Below, piece by piece: positions 1 through 10,591 of a stretch of DNA of 64,000 nt. This stretch comes from Aegicerativicinus sediminis (GTDB taxonomy: Bacteria > Bacteroidota > Bacteroidia > Flavobacteriales > Flavobacteriaceae). Positions within the stretch are counted from its first letter, which is position 1. Every line of letters starts with the position of its first letter. The translations under genes were made by a program, and so were the position numbers. The notes beneath the pieces were generated by a model, which was not told the DNA's origin, ran no database searches, and saw only the letters and a list, made by a program, of their open reading frames with translations. The stretch is taken from the NCBI RefSeq assembly GCF_015476115.1, contig NZ_CP064295.1, forward strand, positions 3,280,001 to 3,344,000. Reading direction: 5' to 3'.

Positions 1-2743
1 CCCAACCAAGATTGGAGTAGACCGGGAAGTAAACTTCAAAATAGTCGGCAACTAAATTTAATCTGATGCCCGAATCGTAAACAAATCTAGCGCTGGAATC
101 TTTATTTTTCAAAAATCCTACGTCTCCATAGGCCTCAATAATGTTCCAGATTGTATAACCTAAATTGACGGTTGTCATCCATTGATTGGCAAAGCTTTCC
201 TCCAAGACAGATTTAAATCCTCCTTCCGCAATAATCAATTGCTGGCTAAAAATCCCAGAAGATTCAGACCGACCTAAATAATTATAATCGAATAGATAAT
301 CTGTAGGTCTATCCAGGGCAAAACTGAAATAATTCGATTCTGGATTAGTTTTATTATATAAGAATAATCCAGCAAAGGTTCTAAAACTGAAAAGCCTATT
401 GGTTTGGGATAAATGACGGAACTCGTAATTAAATGAAAGCTTACCAAACTTTGGTCCGAATTGCAGGTCCGAAAACCAACTCTTATACTTAATAAGTCCC
501 TTGTTAGAATTTATGTACCGAAGATTGAATACGGAATAATTTGGCTCAGTTAGAGTAATTTGTGCGTTATCGCCTAAATGTCTATCGATACTTAAGTATC
601 TGAAGTTTAAATATTTAGATTCGTTTGACCGAAAATCATCTTCATTCCTGAAAAGAAAGGAAACACTTGGTGTTAGGACTCTAACGAAAGCATCTCTACC
701 ATAGGATCGGTAAGAACCACCAAAACCATAGGTTATATTATATAGGTCTCTATCCTCGATATTATGTGTAAACGAAACCGAACCTCCACCTGTAAGTATT
801 TTTGATTTTGTGCCGAATTGCGGAGCGAACTTATAATTAAACTTTTTCCTTAGTATTGTTTTATTGTAAAATTTTGCCCCAATAGTAATTCCGTCATAAA
901 TATTCCGAAATTCCAACATTGGCATCAAAAACACTTGATTGTAATTAGGATCTTCAAAATCCTTGAATAATCTGATTTGCAAAGGACGGTGGTTAAAAAA
1001 GAAGCCTTTTTTGGATTTCCAATTGTCCCTGAGATTGAACTCTGGTATTGTCTGATCATAATTTAAGGCAAACTTGTCACCATTTTCCTTTGGTATAGTT
1101 ATAGTCTTTTCCTTACCGACATCCTCTATCCACCTTTTGGCAATGACATTATCATTTTGAAGGGTAAATAAGGAAATAGGCATATTGCTTTTCCTTTTAT
1201 TGCGAATGGTTATGGCAATTGAGTCCTCTAGTGTCTCTAAACTTTTTATCTTATAATCAATCTTTTTACGGGAGTTGATATAGTCTCCAAAAAACCAATT
1301 TACATCCTTTTCTGTGCTCTCTTGAATGATCTCCTCAAACTTTTCTGATTTGGTAAGTTCTAACCGATTTTCATCCATCAATTTGCGAATAGACTTTTCT
1401 ACTACATCTGAATTTACAAAATCGTCTAGGTATCTAAGTCCGACTCCAGCCTTATATTTATTGGCAATTCTTGCATTGAATTTAAGTAATGAATCCTTTG
1501 CCGTAGTTAAAGGTTGATCGCGATTGGTCCTTGCCATTTGCATAAAAAACAGATTGAATTGCTCATTAAACAAGAGATCTGCAGCATGAAAGGCCTTAAT
1601 GCCCCAAAAATCTGCCCATTTCCCAATTAGTTTTAAGTCCGGATAATAGGTTTCCATATATTTCATCATATAAAATATTTGAATTCCATCCGAAAGCCAA
1701 TTATCTTCCCTAGGATTAAAAAGAAGCGAATTTTCAACGTATCGTTTTAAGGCTGTTTTGAGGAGTTTTAATTCGAACTCAAATCCATCTGAAAATGGAC
1801 TTAAAAAATTGGGTAATTGGTTTAACCCATATAAAGGTTCATGCTTATAATCAATGCTCGTTAAAAGCATCTGTTCATGAGGATAAGTACCCAGGTTATT
1901 CGTCAGAAAAGAAGTAATACGGTCAGTAATGAGAGCCGTTTGCATTGGCATTACCTTCTTGTCTGAGATATCCGTTAGAACTGTAAAATTATCTGTTTGT
2001 ATAAACTTGAAATTGGCTTGCCTCTGTAAATACAGGTCTGTGTTTATTCGATCCTTACCTGAGAAGGTCATTTTTTGTCCACGTGTAGTTAATTCTGTAC
2101 CAACCAAGTTTAATTCTGAAATGGCAATATAATTTCTTGGGAATTCTAATTTTAGAACGATGTCTGCCTTTGGTGTGTAGAGGTCGTATATATTTTTATT
2201 ACTGAAATAATGCCAAGTACCATTAAAAACAGCAGGCACTATATACCAATATTTTAGTTTGAAATTACTATCCTCCGTAAAACCAAAGCTTGTGAATTCA
2301 TCGTTTGGGATAATTAAGTCGTATGAAAGATTTAAGGTGTAATATTCTCCTGGATTAATTATTTCTGCAAGAAATACTTTTATAATATCAGGATGGTCAG
2401 GAAGGTATTCAAAATTAAGACTCTCTAAGCTTGCATTTGTAATAATTTCAATATTTGTATATCCTCTTTCTCCTTTTCTGGCAAAATGAAATTTGCTGTC
2501 AAATTCTTCTGTGAATCGCTTTGCTAATGGAGTATTTTTTGTGGAGTAACTATTGTTCCAATCTTGTAGATAAATAACTTGTAATGGCTGATTGCCCTCA
2601 TTTTTGTACTGTAATTGTTGCTCTACTTTTATAGTTTTTGTATTTACTTCAAAATAGGCATTTACCTCCATTTTGTTTTGACCGTAAACCAAAATGGAAA
2701 AAAGTAAAAAATTAAGACATAAAACTTTTGTCAGCCAATTCAT
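1..2743 (-). CDS. M1-peptidase-like protein with C-terminal outer-membrane barrel, 3' end cut by window edge
   Basis: The frame is open from ATG at 2743 to the window edge, 914 codons with no stop. It starts with a signal peptide (hydrophobic stretch ending VYGQ). Residues about 20-430 read like an M1 (gluzincin) aminopeptidase, with a YGLNQLP stretch where GGMEN-type motifs sit and DNWLSDG (residues 347-353) where the WLxEG zinc-ligand motif sits. The zinc motif HExxH is absent: the equivalent stretch reads KTALKRYVEN, and the WLxEG Glu is Asp. From about residue 500 on, alternating aromatic strands resemble a BamA/surface-antigen type beta-barrel, ending at the edge in YFPVYSNLGW. Probably only a few tens of residues are missing. 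Likely an exported, barrel-anchored pseudo-peptidase; the role is unknown. Confidence 0.75.
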   Translation of the reverse strand, partial: MNWLTKVLCLNFLLFSILVYGQNKMEVNAYFEVNTKTIKVEQQLQYKNEGNQPLQVIYLQDWNNSYSTKNTPLAKRFTEEFDSKFHFARKGERGYTNIEIITNASLESLNFEYLPDHPDIIKVFLAEIINPGEYYTLNLSYDLIIPNDEFTSFGFTEDSNFKLKYWYIVPAVFNGTWHYFSNKNIYDLYTPKADIVLKLEFPRNYIAISELNLVGTELTTRGQKMTFSGKDRINTDLYLQRQANFKFIQTDNFTVLTDISDKKVMPMQTALITDRITSFLTNNLGTYPHEQMLLTSIDYKHEPLYGLNQLPNFLSPFSDGFEFELKLLKTALKRYVENSLLFNPREDNWLSDGIQIFYMMKYMETYYPDLKLIGKWADFWGIKAFHAADLLFNEQFNLFFMQMARTNRDQPLTTAKDSLLKFNARIANKYKAGVGLRYLDDFVNSDVVEKSIRKLMDENRLELTKSEKFEEIIQESTEKDVNWFFGDYINSRKKIDYKIKSLETLEDSIAITIRNKRKSNMPISLFTLQNDNVIAKRWIEDVGKEKTITIPKENGDKFALNYDQTIPEFNLRDNWKSKKGFFFNHRPLQIRLFKDFEDPNYNQVFLMPMLEFRNIYDGITIGAKFYNKTILRKKFNYKFAPQFGTKSKILTGGGSVSFTHNIEDRDLYNITYGFGGSYRSYGRDAFVRVLTPSVSFLFRNEDDFRSNESKYLNFRYLSIDRHLGDNAQITLTEPNYSVFNLRYINSNKGLIKYKSWFSDLQFGPKFGKLSFNYEFRHLSQTNRLFSFRTFAGLFLYNKTNPESNYFSFALDRPTDYLFDYNYLGRSESSGIFSQQLIIAEGGFKSVLEESFANQWMTTVNLGYTIWNIIEAYGDVGFLKNKDSSARFVYDSGIRLNLVADYFEVYFPVYSNLGW

Positions 2744-2855
2744 CTTACGAGCAAAGTAAAATGGTTATAACAAAATTATTGGCACCAAAAGTCGAAGTCA
2801 ATTTAATGATTGACCAAAGTATCCTTTTCTTTATCATAGCAATGCCAAAAGGCAA

Positions 2856-3545
2856 TTAAAAATTAGGACTTAATCTAAACTCTTTATAGAAATCATCCAA
2901 AATTTGAATTACTTCATCAGCTGAATCAACAATATGAACCAATTCTAAATCGGTTTCACTTATATTATTGTTGGCTGTTAGTAACACATTTTTAACCCAA
3001 TCTAACAATCCGCTCCAAAATTCGGTACCGACTAATATTATTGGAAAACGTTCAATTTTCTTTGTTTGTATTAAAGTAAGAGCCTCAAAAAACTCGTCTA
3101 GAGTACCGAACCCTCCAGGCATAACCACAAATCCTTGGGAATATTTTACAAACATTACTTTTCTAACGAAAAAATAATCAAAATCTAGGCTTTTGTCAGT
3201 ATCTATGTAAGGATTATCGTGTTGCTCAAAGGGTAATTCTATGTTGAGACCAACAGAAGTTCCACCTGCTATATGGGCACCTTTATTGCCAGCTTCCATA
3301 ATACCTGGTCCTCCTCCAGTAATGATACCATATCCATGATCAACTATACGCTCGGCAATCTCTTCTGCTAATTTGTAATATTTATGATCGGGTTTTGTTC
3401 TGGCAGAACCAAAAATTGATACGCAGGGGCCAATTCGACTTAATTTCTCATAGCCATTAACGAATTCCCCCATTATCTTAAAAATTGCCCAAGAATCATT
3501 GGATTTTATTTCATTCCAGTTCTTAGGTCTTCTTTCTTTTCTCAT
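2856..3545 (-). CDS. LOG-family nucleotide phosphoribohydrolase-like protein
   Basis: A 229-residue Rossmann-fold protein of the LOG / TIGR00730 family. The diagnostic nucleotide-binding motif PGGFGTLDE lies near residue 143, preceded by GGGPGIMEAGNKGA near residue 77. Characterised members cleave the N-glycosidic bond of nucleoside 5'-monophosphates (cytokinin riboside monophosphates, or AMP and similar), releasing the base. There is no signal peptide, so it is cytoplasmic. It is a single gene followed by a 112-bp gap to the M1-like gene on the same strand. The exact bacterial substrate cannot be read from sequence. Confidence 0.85.
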   Translation of the reverse strand: MRKERRPKNWNEIKSNDSWAIFKIMGEFVNGYEKLSRIGPCVSIFGSARTKPDHKYYKLAEEIAERIVDHGYGIITGGGPGIMEAGNKGAHIAGGTSVGLNIELPFEQHDNPYIDTDKSLDFDYFFVRKVMFVKYSQGFVVMPGGFGTLDEFFEALTLIQTKKIERFPIILVGTEFWSGLLDWVKNVLLTANNNISETDLELVHIVDSADEVIQILDDFYKEFRLSPNF

Positions 3546-3660
3546 AGAATCATTTTAAATCTCGCAACTACTCAATTATTGTCAAGGATAAATTAAATTA
3601 TCATAACAGACAAATTTAGATGAATTTGAAGGAAACTTGGAATAAATAGATGTAAAAGGA

Positions 3661-3687
3661 AAAGGGCAAACTTTACGTTTGCCCTTT
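3661..3687 (-). terminator. Intrinsic terminator between the small membrane protein and the LOG gene
   Basis: A perfect 11-bp inverted repeat (AAAGGGCAAAC / GTTTGCCCTTT) with a 5-nt loop. It lies 64 bp downstream of the stop of the minus-strand 55-residue gene. Both flanks are T-rich, so it could work in either direction, but the gene order implies the minus strand. Confidence 0.75.
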
Positions 3688-3750
3688 AATTTTATCTTTT
3701 TCAGTTCATCTTCAATCTAATAAAGGATTGAAAATTTTCTTTAAACGGTC

Positions 3751-3936
<186 letters not shown>

Positions 3937-4040
3937 TTATTAGTTAAAGTTACGCTTTTTCCAATATAAATGTTAATATTTTATTGATAGAGCAAAAGAT
4001 TACATCATATTGACTATTTATTAAAACTGAAAGCCAAATA

Positions 4041-6893
4041 TTAAGCCTTTTCTGAAATTGTGCGAGCTAATTCCTCTTTTAAAAATTTTGCTGTGTAAGA
4101 TTTCTTGTCAATCGCAACTTCTTCAGGGGTGCCTACAGCAACCACCTTTCCACCGCCTTTGCCACCTTCATACCCTATATCGATAATGTAATCGACGGTT
4201 TTTATAACATCGAGGTTGTGCTCAATAATTAAAACGGTATTGCCTTTATTAACCAATTTGTGAAGGACTTTTAATAGCACATTGATGTCTTCAAAATGTA
4301 ATCCTGTGGTAGGTTCATCTAAGATATAAAACGTGTTCCCGGTATCTCGTTTACTTAACTCTGTTGCCAATTTAATACGTTGTGCCTCACCTCCCGATAG
4401 GGTGGTGCTTTGTTGACCCAAAGTAATGTACCCTAAACCTACTTCCTGTATGGTTTTGAGTTTTTTATAAATTTTCGGAATATGTTCAAAAAAGTCTACT
4501 CCTTCATCAATTGTCATATCCAGGACATCAGCTATAGATTTGCCTTTATACCTAATTTCTAGGGTCTCGCGATTAAATCTCTTGCCTTGGCAGGTTTCAC
4601 ATTCTACATATACATCTGGCAGAAAGTTCATTTCAATTACACGTAAACCACCACCTTTACAGGTTTCGCATCGACCACCTGCGACATTAAAGCTAAATCT
4701 TCCAGGCTTATATCCTCTTATCATCGCTTCTGGAATTTTAGCAAATAAAGAACGTATTTCACTAAAAACACCAGTGTAAGTGGCAGGATTAGATCTTGGT
4801 GTCCGTCCGATTGGAGATTGATTTATATCAATCACTTTATCTATATGTTCAAGACCTTTTATAGACTTATATGGTAAAGGCTTCTTAACCGCGTTATAAA
4901 AATGTGCGTTTAGAATAGGGTAGAGGGTTTCGTTTATAAGAGTAGATTTTCCACTACCAGATACTCCTGTAACCCCAATCATGGTACCCAAAGGAAGTTT
5001 TACCGAAACATTTTTTAGGTTATGCCCTGTTGCACCTTTAAGTTCAAGAAAGTTCCCATTGCCTTTTCTTCTCTTTTTAGGAACCATAATTTCTTTTGTT
5101 CCATTTAGATAATCCGCTGTAAGGGTTTGATGCTGCTTTAATTCTAAGGGAGTTCCTATACTGATAATTTCTCCACCATGTTTTCCCGCTTCTGGACCAA
5201 TATCAATAACATAATCAGCACGTTCAATCATATCCTTATCATGTTCCACTACAATTACAGAATTGCCAATATTTCTTAAACTTTCTAGTGAATTAATTAG
5301 TTTTTCATTGTCTCTTTGATGTAGACCAATACTGGGTTCGTCTAAAATATATAGTACACCAACCAATTGAGACCCTATTTGTGTTGCCAAGCGGATACGT
5401 TGGGCTTCACCACCGGAAAGAGATTTTGACCCACGATTTAAAGACAGGTAGTTTAAACCAACATCTAAAAGGAATTCTATTCTTGTAACAATCTCCTTAA
5501 TGACTTCTTCTGCAATTTTCCTTTGAGTTTCTGATAACTTAGGGGTCAAGGTTTGGAACCAATCATAAAGATCAGACAAATCCATCATTGCCAAATCGGC
5601 GATGTTTTTATTCTGAATTTTGAAGTGGAGTGATTCTTGACGCAAACGTGTTCCATTGCATAAATCACAGTCAATTTTATCCATATAATCCTTTGCCCAT
5701 CGCTTGATGGATTTAGAATCGGTATTTTCAAATTGACTTTCAATGAAATTAGCTACACCTTCAAAATCTATTTTATAATCTCTAGTAACACCAAGTGTTT
5801 TACTTTCCACAGAAAATTTATCGGTACCACCATACATTATCATTTGCTTGGCTTCCTCAGGAATGTCCTTATAAGCATCGGTTAATAAAAAATTAAATCG
5901 AGTAGCAATAATCTCTAGCTGTTTAAAAATCCAGCTGTTCTTTTGTGGACCGTGAGGTGCTAAGGCACCATTTTTAATGGATAAATTTTTATCAGGAATA
6001 ATCTTATCAAGATTTACCTTATAAACCTTACCGATACCATTACATTGCGGACAAGCTCCTTTGGGTGAATTAAATGAAAATGAATTTGGTTCTGGGCTTG
6101 GATATGAAATCCCAGAGGTAGGACACATTAAATTTCTACTAAAGTATCTGGTGTCCCCACTGTCTTGGTCTAAAACCAACATTATACCATCTCCATGATA
6201 CATGGCAGTTTGGATGGATTCTGCAAGTCGCTTTTCAATTTCTGGGTTATGGTCGACTTTTATTCTGTCGATTACTATTTCAATATCATGGGTCTTGTAG
6301 CGATCTAATTTTAGTCCCTTAACAATATCTCTAATTTCTCCATCCGTTCTAACCTTCACAAAACCTTGCTTGGCAATTTGTTCAAACAATTCTCGGTAAT
6401 GTCCCTTTCTGGAGCGAATTACAGGCGATAATATATTGATTCGCTTCCCGTTGAAAGATTCAATTATTAATGATTTAATCTGCTCATCACTATAGGCGAC
6501 CATTTTTTCGCCTGTCTGCATACTATAGGCGTCACTTGCTCTAGCAAACAATAGCCTAAGAAAGTCATAAATTTCTGTTATTGTTCCTACCGTAGACCTT
6601 GGGGATTTACTAGTAGTTTTTTGTTCTATAGCTATAACCGGTGAAAGACCATCAATTTTGTCTACATCCGGACGTTCCAGATTGCCTAGGAATTGCCTGG
6701 CATATGCAGAAAATGTTTCAATGTATCGTCGCTGTCCTTCTGCATAAATGGTATCAAAAGCTAAAGAAGATTTGCCGCTACCAGATAGGCCGGTAATGAC
6801 CACCAATTTATCGCGTGGTATTTCAACATCTATATTTTTCAGGTTATGAACGCGAGCACCCTTAACCTCAATAAATTCTTCAAATCGACTCAT
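4041..6893 (-). CDS. uvrA: Excinuclease ABC subunit A
   Basis: A 950-residue UvrA, the damage-sensing ATPase of nucleotide excision repair that loads UvrB. It has two ABC ATPase halves. The first Walker A is [12 protein letters not shown] (about residue 34) and the second is [10 protein letters not shown] (about residue 642). Each half has an LSGGEAQRI signature, followed by YILDEP Walker B motifs. Zinc-binding CxxC pairs are visible as CPQCNG / CDLCNG in the first half and CETCKG / CETCQG in the second. Length is normal for the family. It appears monocistronic, with a candidate promoter just upstream. Confidence 0.97.
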   Translation of the reverse strand: MSRFEEFIEVKGARVHNLKNIDVEIPRDKLVVITGLSGSGKSSLAFDTIYAEGQRRYIETFSAYARQFLGNLERPDVDKIDGLSPVIAIEQKTTSKSPRSTVGTITEIYDFLRLLFARASDAYSMQTGEKMVAYSDEQIKSLIIESFNGKRINILSPVIRSRKGHYRELFEQIAKQGFVKVRTDGEIRDIVKGLKLDRYKTHDIEIVIDRIKVDHNPEIEKRLAESIQTAMYHGDGIMLVLDQDSGDTRYFSRNLMCPTSGISYPSPEPNSFSFNSPKGACPQCNGIGKVYKVNLDKIIPDKNLSIKNGALAPHGPQKNSWIFKQLEIIATRFNFLLTDAYKDIPEEAKQMIMYGGTDKFSVESKTLGVTRDYKIDFEGVANFIESQFENTDSKSIKRWAKDYMDKIDCDLCNGTRLRQESLHFKIQNKNIADLAMMDLSDLYDWFQTLTPKLSETQRKIAEEVIKEIVTRIEFLLDVGLNYLSLNRGSKSLSGGEAQRIRLATQIGSQLVGVLYILDEPSIGLHQRDNEKLINSLESLRNIGNSVIVVEHDKDMIERADYVIDIGPEAGKHGGEIISIGTPLELKQHQTLTADYLNGTKEIMVPKKRRKGNGNFLELKGATGHNLKNVSVKLPLGTMIGVTGVSGSGKSTLINETLYPILNAHFYNAVKKPLPYKSIKGLEHIDKVIDINQSPIGRTPRSNPATYTGVFSEIRSLFAKIPEAMIRGYKPGRFSFNVAGGRCETCKGGGLRVIEMNFLPDVYVECETCQGKRFNRETLEIRYKGKSIADVLDMTIDEGVDFFEHIPKIYKKLKTIQEVGLGYITLGQQSTTLSGGEAQRIKLATELSKRDTGNTFYILDEPTTGLHFEDINVLLKVLHKLVNKGNTVLIIEHNLDVIKTVDYIIDIGYEGGKGGGKVVAVGTPEEVAIDKKSYTAKFLKEELARTISEKA

Positions 6894-6931
6894 AAAAAGA
6901 TATGCATTTTACCCTAAAGTGCGGAAAAGTG

Positions 6932-6939
6932 CAAAGTTA
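6932..6939 (-). promoter_or_regulatory. Candidate -7 promoter element of uvrA
   Basis: Read on the minus strand the bases are TAACTTTG, a match to the Bacteroidota -7 consensus TAnnTTTG, 38 bp before the uvrA ATG. The best upstream TTG has a longer than usual spacing, so only the -7 box is supported. Short AT-rich motifs of this kind occur by chance. Confidence 0.4.
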
Positions 6940-7053
6940 CAATTTTTAGATGTTAATTTACTCCCAAGGTTGTGTGCTATCCGAATGGATTTGTATGCAA
7001 AAATTAGTATACTTACATTTCAATTAAAACCAAATCAAATTAATAATTCAATC

Positions 7054-7578
7054 ATGAAAATTTTAGGTATTAGCTCCCGAATAGATCATCCAGAATATGG
7101 AAAAGGTGTAATTACCAATGTTACTTCACAACATTACTGGGTAACCTTTATTGAAAATGGTTTAGAAACTATCGATATAGATTCTGAGTTTGAGGTAATA
7201 GAGGCAGCTGAGGACGATGTCGATACCGTGAGCTTCTATGAGGTTGAAAAATCCTTAAAAAGTATTCTAAAAAAATGGAGTGATGTTTCTGAAATAGTGC
7301 CAATCGGTGATCGCTGGAAAGGTGGCACAATGGTCCTACAACCAGCAGATAGTGGACTACAAAGTAAAGAGGTTCCTATTGACCAGTTTTTTCATAAAAT
7401 TACAATGGTGAGGGATCGTCTTAGAGTTATGGAACAAAAAATAAATAGCAGCAATTTAGATGAACAGGAGAAGATAGATTTGCAACAATATATAACGCGT
7501 GTTTATGGTAGCCTAACGACCTTTAATGTGTTATTTAAACATAAAGGACACCAATTTGTTGGACAGAAAAGCTCCTAA
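7054..7578 (+). CDS. Conserved-type hypothetical protein with SH3-like N-terminus
   Basis: I do not recognise this 174-residue cytoplasmic protein. The frame is open from 6919, but the earlier codons run through AT-rich leader sequence. The ATG at 7054 (MKILGISSRIDHPEYG) gives a sensible start. Residues 1-45 (HPEYGKGVITNV...YWVTFIENG) look like a small SH3-like beta-barrel of the kind seen in CarD and UvrD-tail domains. The rest is charged and helical. Its stop overlaps the stop of the convergent ATP-grasp gene by 4 bp. No function can be assigned. Confidence 0.6.
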   Translation: MKILGISSRIDHPEYGKGVITNVTSQHYWVTFIENGLETIDIDSEFEVIEAAEDDVDTVSFYEVEKSLKSILKKWSDVSEIVPIGDRWKGGTMVLQPADSGLQSKEVPIDQFFHKITMVRDRLRVMEQKINSSNLDEQEKIDLQQYITRVYGSLTTFNVLFKHKGHQFVGQKSS

Positions 7579-8477
7579 AGATTTAGATGAAATTTTATCC
7601 CTGAAGCTAGTTCTGTTGCGGCTTCAGGGTGATACCTAAACCATAATTCTGGTTCCACTAATTCCAATTCAGATACGGCAAGTTTTCCACTATTATCTTC
7701 AATAACGTCAACTCTGGCATAAAGAGGAAGTTCTGGACATGCACCAACTGCATTTTCTGCAAATTTTATTTCATTTGCATTTGCTTCGTATGGGTGAACG
7801 CTACCCCCAAAATCATCCTGAACCCTAAAATCTCCTTCTTTTGCTATTTTTAAAATGGCATGTGTAAAACGGCTATTCATTACCATAAAACTTACTTCAC
7901 CTTTCGTTTTAATGGAATTCTGAAAAGGCTGAAGCAACATAGATTCTTCGTTTATCAATTTTGAAAATATTGCTTCGTGAGATTTTAAATTATCTTGGTT
8001 TATTTCATAAGTATGTCGTGCGGCACCACCAACACAGGGTTTAAGCACTGTATGGGACCAGCCCAACTCTTCATGTAATTGTCGTAGACTTTTCGATGTT
8101 TTCCTTTCAATGAACTTAGTTTCCGGTATATGGATACCGTTAACACTTAAATTCGAAAGGTAGTGCTTGTCTAAATTCCAATTGATGATATTGGCGCTAT
8201 TAATGAGAGTAGTTTGTCTTTTTACTTTTTCTAGCCAAAGTGAAAATTCATTAAACCGATCAAAATAATCCCAAGTAGACCTAAAAAGAATTGATTTTGT
8301 ATCACCCCAATTAAAATAAGGATCGTCCCAAGCTAACCGTTTTGTCCTTAAACCTAATTGCGCTAATTGTTCTCTTAGAATGAAATCCTCATAATACACA
8401 TTATGTTTGTAGGTATCGTTATCAGAATCCTTTAAATACCGCGAATCTGTGAGGATAATTACATCGTATTGCTTCAT
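7575..8477 (-). CDS. ATP-grasp (RimK / glutathione-synthetase-like) enzyme
   Basis: A 300-residue protein whose layout matches short ATP-grasp ligases that join a carboxylate to an amine through an acyl phosphate. It has an N-terminal pre-ATP domain (MKQYDVIILTDSRY... FRSTWDYFDR), then HTVLKPCVGGAARHT (about residue 141) as the ATP-binding Lys and Gly loop, LLQPFQNSIKTKGEVSFMV as the grasp strand, and ELELVEPELWF (about residue 270) as metal-binding acidic residues. The acceptor substrate is unknown. It lies 32 bp downstream of the ACP-phosphodiesterase-like gene, so the two may be co-transcribed. Confidence 0.75.
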   Translation of the reverse strand: MKQYDVIILTDSRYLKDSDNDTYKHNVYYEDFILREQLAQLGLRTKRLAWDDPYFNWGDTKSILFRSTWDYFDRFNEFSLWLEKVKRQTTLINSANIINWNLDKHYLSNLSVNGIHIPETKFIERKTSKSLRQLHEELGWSHTVLKPCVGGAARHTYEINQDNLKSHEAIFSKLINEESMLLQPFQNSIKTKGEVSFMVMNSRFTHAILKIAKEGDFRVQDDFGGSVHPYEANANEIKFAENAVGACPELPLYARVDVIEDNSGKLAVSELELVEPELWFRYHPEAATELASGIKFHLNL

Positions 8478-8509
8478 TATTGGTATAAGTTAATCAAATT
8501 GAATGAAGG

Positions 8510-9115
8510 TTACAGACCGTGTTTTTCTTTCACAAGTTGGTTTAATTTTTTAGAAGAAAAGTCAATCAATTCATTGAAAAACAAAGTGAATTCCATTTCA
8601 AATTCGGTGTAATATTGTTCAAGTTCTACAGTTGCAAGATTCATTTGAGATCGGTTTTGGGTTCTAGAATTCATGCCATTAAGAACCTTTTGTATTCCCT
8701 CAATATGTGAATAACTCAAAAGCCAATTATCACTAATCATATAAGGCACGAATCGTTTTACTCGCGTTGGCAACAAATCGAATTTACGCCTAAGAATTTC
8801 ATAAAAATTCTGAATGTATACATCCAATGTAACTGTAGAATAATTCATCCAATTTTTCGCTAAAAAATGGTCGTATAATATGTCTACAATAACACCGCTA
8901 TAATGGCTATAATTATTATGAAGACGTTTTGTGCTCTGTTTAACTATCGGGTGAGAATCTGTGAAGGTATCTATTTCTCGATGTAACAAAATTCCTATTT
9001 GAACATCTATCGGATAGTTTTCATATTTTCTTCCTTTAATACCGTCTGCCATAAAATTTCCGATAATGGTATCTTCATTTTCACCAGATAAGTAAATATG
9101 GGCAAGAAAATTCAT
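8510..9115 (-). CDS. Acyl carrier protein phosphodiesterase-like protein (AcpH / DUF479)
   Basis: A 201-residue protein with the typical opening MNFLAHIYLSGENEDTIIGN followed by FMADGIKG and a GILLHREIDTFTDSHP motif (about residue 42). This is an HD-phosphodiesterase-related metal site that in E. coli AcpH removes 4'-phosphopantetheine from ACP. VDILYDHFLA follows near residue 78. Start, length and motifs agree with the family. The activity of flavobacterial members is inferred only from the family. Confidence 0.85.
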   Translation of the reverse strand: MNFLAHIYLSGENEDTIIGNFMADGIKGRKYENYPIDVQIGILLHREIDTFTDSHPIVKQSTKRLHNNYSHYSGVIVDILYDHFLAKNWMNYSTVTLDVYIQNFYEILRRKFDLLPTRVKRFVPYMISDNWLLSYSHIEGIQKVLNGMNSRTQNRSQMNLATVELEQYYTEFEMEFTLFFNELIDFSSKKLNQLVKEKHGL

Positions 9116-9160
9116 TGCCCTAAATTAAGGAAAACATAACTTCGAAGAATACTTAAAGCC

Positions 9161-9168
9161 TATCTTTG
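9161..9168 (+). promoter_or_regulatory. Candidate -7 promoter element of glmM
   Basis: TATCTTTG matches the Bacteroidota TAnnTTTG -7 box. It sits 19 bp before the glmM ATG, giving a leader of roughly 15 nt. It lies in the divergent gap between glmM and the ACP-phosphodiesterase-like gene. No convincing -33 TTTG is seen at standard spacing. Confidence 0.45.
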
Positions 9169-9187
9169 CAAAAAGATTTCAATTTGT

Positions 9188-10579
9188 ATGACATTAATTA
9201 AATCAATTTCTGGAATAAGAGGTACTATAGGTGGAAGTGTTGGTGAGAATTTAACCCCTATCGACGCGGTTAAGTTTGCAGCTGCTTATGGAGTGTGGAT
9301 TAAACAACAACGTAATAAGGAAAATTACCGAGTTGTGGTAGGAAGGGATGCCCGTATTTCAGGTGAAATGATTCAGAATTTGGTGATGCAAACTTTGGTT
9401 GGCATGGGAATAACCGTAGTTGACCTTGGTTTATCAACAACTCCTACGGTTGAGATGGCAGTACCTATGGAACATGCTGATGGAGGAATTATTTTAACCG
9501 CTAGTCATAATCCAAAACAATGGAATGCTCTCAAACTTCTTAATTCTAAAGGTGAATTTCTCGATGCTGAAAACGGGAAGATTATTCTAGACATTGTTGA
9601 AAAGGAGAATATCGATTTTGCCGATGTTGATTCTCTTGGAAAAATTGTTAAGAATCAGGCCTTTATAGATTTGCATATAGATGAAATTATGGACATGAAA
9701 TTGGTAAACAAAAAAGCAATTGAAAATGCCAATTTTAAAATAGTTGTAGACGGTGTAAATTCTACTGGTGGAATTGCAGTGCCACTTTTATTAGATCGAC
9801 TGGGAGTTCATACTGTTAAGTTATACTGTGATCCAACAGGTCATTTTCCCCATAATCCTGAACCGTTAAAGGAGCATTTAGGAGATCTTTCAAAAGCAGT
9901 TAAAAAGGAACATGCAGATATGGGTATTGTGGTAGATCCGGATGTAGATAGGCTTGCGTTTATGGATGAGATGGGCGAGATGTTTGGTGAAGAATATACA
10001 CTTGTTGCCTGTGCCGATTATGTTCTAGGTAAAACGCCGGGTAATACGGTAAGTAATCTAAGTTCGACCCGAGCTTTGAGAGATGTTACCATGAAGCATG
10101 GAGGGGAATACTTTGCTGCTGCAGTTGGAGAGGTAAATGTAGTTACGATGATGAAAGAGGTGAATGCAGTAATTGGTGGTGAAGGCAACGGAGGAATTAT
10201 ATTTCCAGAATTACATTACGGTCGTGATGCTTTGGTTGGAATAGCATTATTTTTAAGTTTACTCGCAGAACGAAAAATGAGGGTTAGTGAATTGAAAGCG
10301 ACGTATCCCCAATATTTTATGAGTAAACAGAAAATTGAATTGCAACCTTCGATGAATGTAGATGCTATTTTGAATGGTGTTGCGGGTAAATATTCCAATG
10401 AGGATGTTTCAACTGTTGATGGAGTAAAAATTGATTTTGATGATTCTTGGGTACATTTACGAAAAAGCAATACCGAGCCAATCATAAGAATTTATACCGA
10501 AGCCAAATCACAGGATTCAGCAACTTTGTTGGCTGACAGATTTGTTGATGAATTAAATAGTATAGCAATTACTGCATAA
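9188..10579 (+). CDS. glmM: Phosphoglucosamine mutase
   Basis: A 463-residue alpha-D-phosphohexomutase. GlmM converts glucosamine-6-phosphate to glucosamine-1-phosphate for UDP-GlcNAc, and so for peptidoglycan and lipid A. Visible are the phosphoserine loop TASHNPKQWNALK (about residue 101), the Mg-binding DPDVDRLAF (about residue 254), the sugar-binding GGEGNGG and the C-terminal phosphate loop RKSNTEPIIRIY. The KQWNALKLLN variant after the serine loop is usual for the Bacteroidota-type enzyme. The family also includes phosphomannomutases, but motif choice and length favour GlmM. The class V aminotransferase starts 12 bp downstream. Confidence 0.88.
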   Translation: MTLIKSISGIRGTIGGSVGENLTPIDAVKFAAAYGVWIKQQRNKENYRVVVGRDARISGEMIQNLVMQTLVGMGITVVDLGLSTTPTVEMAVPMEHADGGIILTASHNPKQWNALKLLNSKGEFLDAENGKIILDIVEKENIDFADVDSLGKIVKNQAFIDLHIDEIMDMKLVNKKAIENANFKIVVDGVNSTGGIAVPLLLDRLGVHTVKLYCDPTGHFPHNPEPLKEHLGDLSKAVKKEHADMGIVVDPDVDRLAFMDEMGEMFGEEYTLVACADYVLGKTPGNTVSNLSSTRALRDVTMKHGGEYFAAAVGEVNVVTMMKEVNAVIGGEGNGGIIFPELHYGRDALVGIALFLSLLAERKMRVSELKATYPQYFMSKQKIELQPSMNVDAILNGVAGKYSNEDVSTVDGVKIDFDDSWVHLRKSNTEPIIRIYTEAKSQDSATLLADRFVDELNSIAITA

Positions 10580-10591
10580 AAATTGTGAATC

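Noticed and set aside
6919-7053. N-terminal extension of the 174-residue gene
   Set aside because: AT-rich leader in frame by chance; ATG 7054 gives the structured start.
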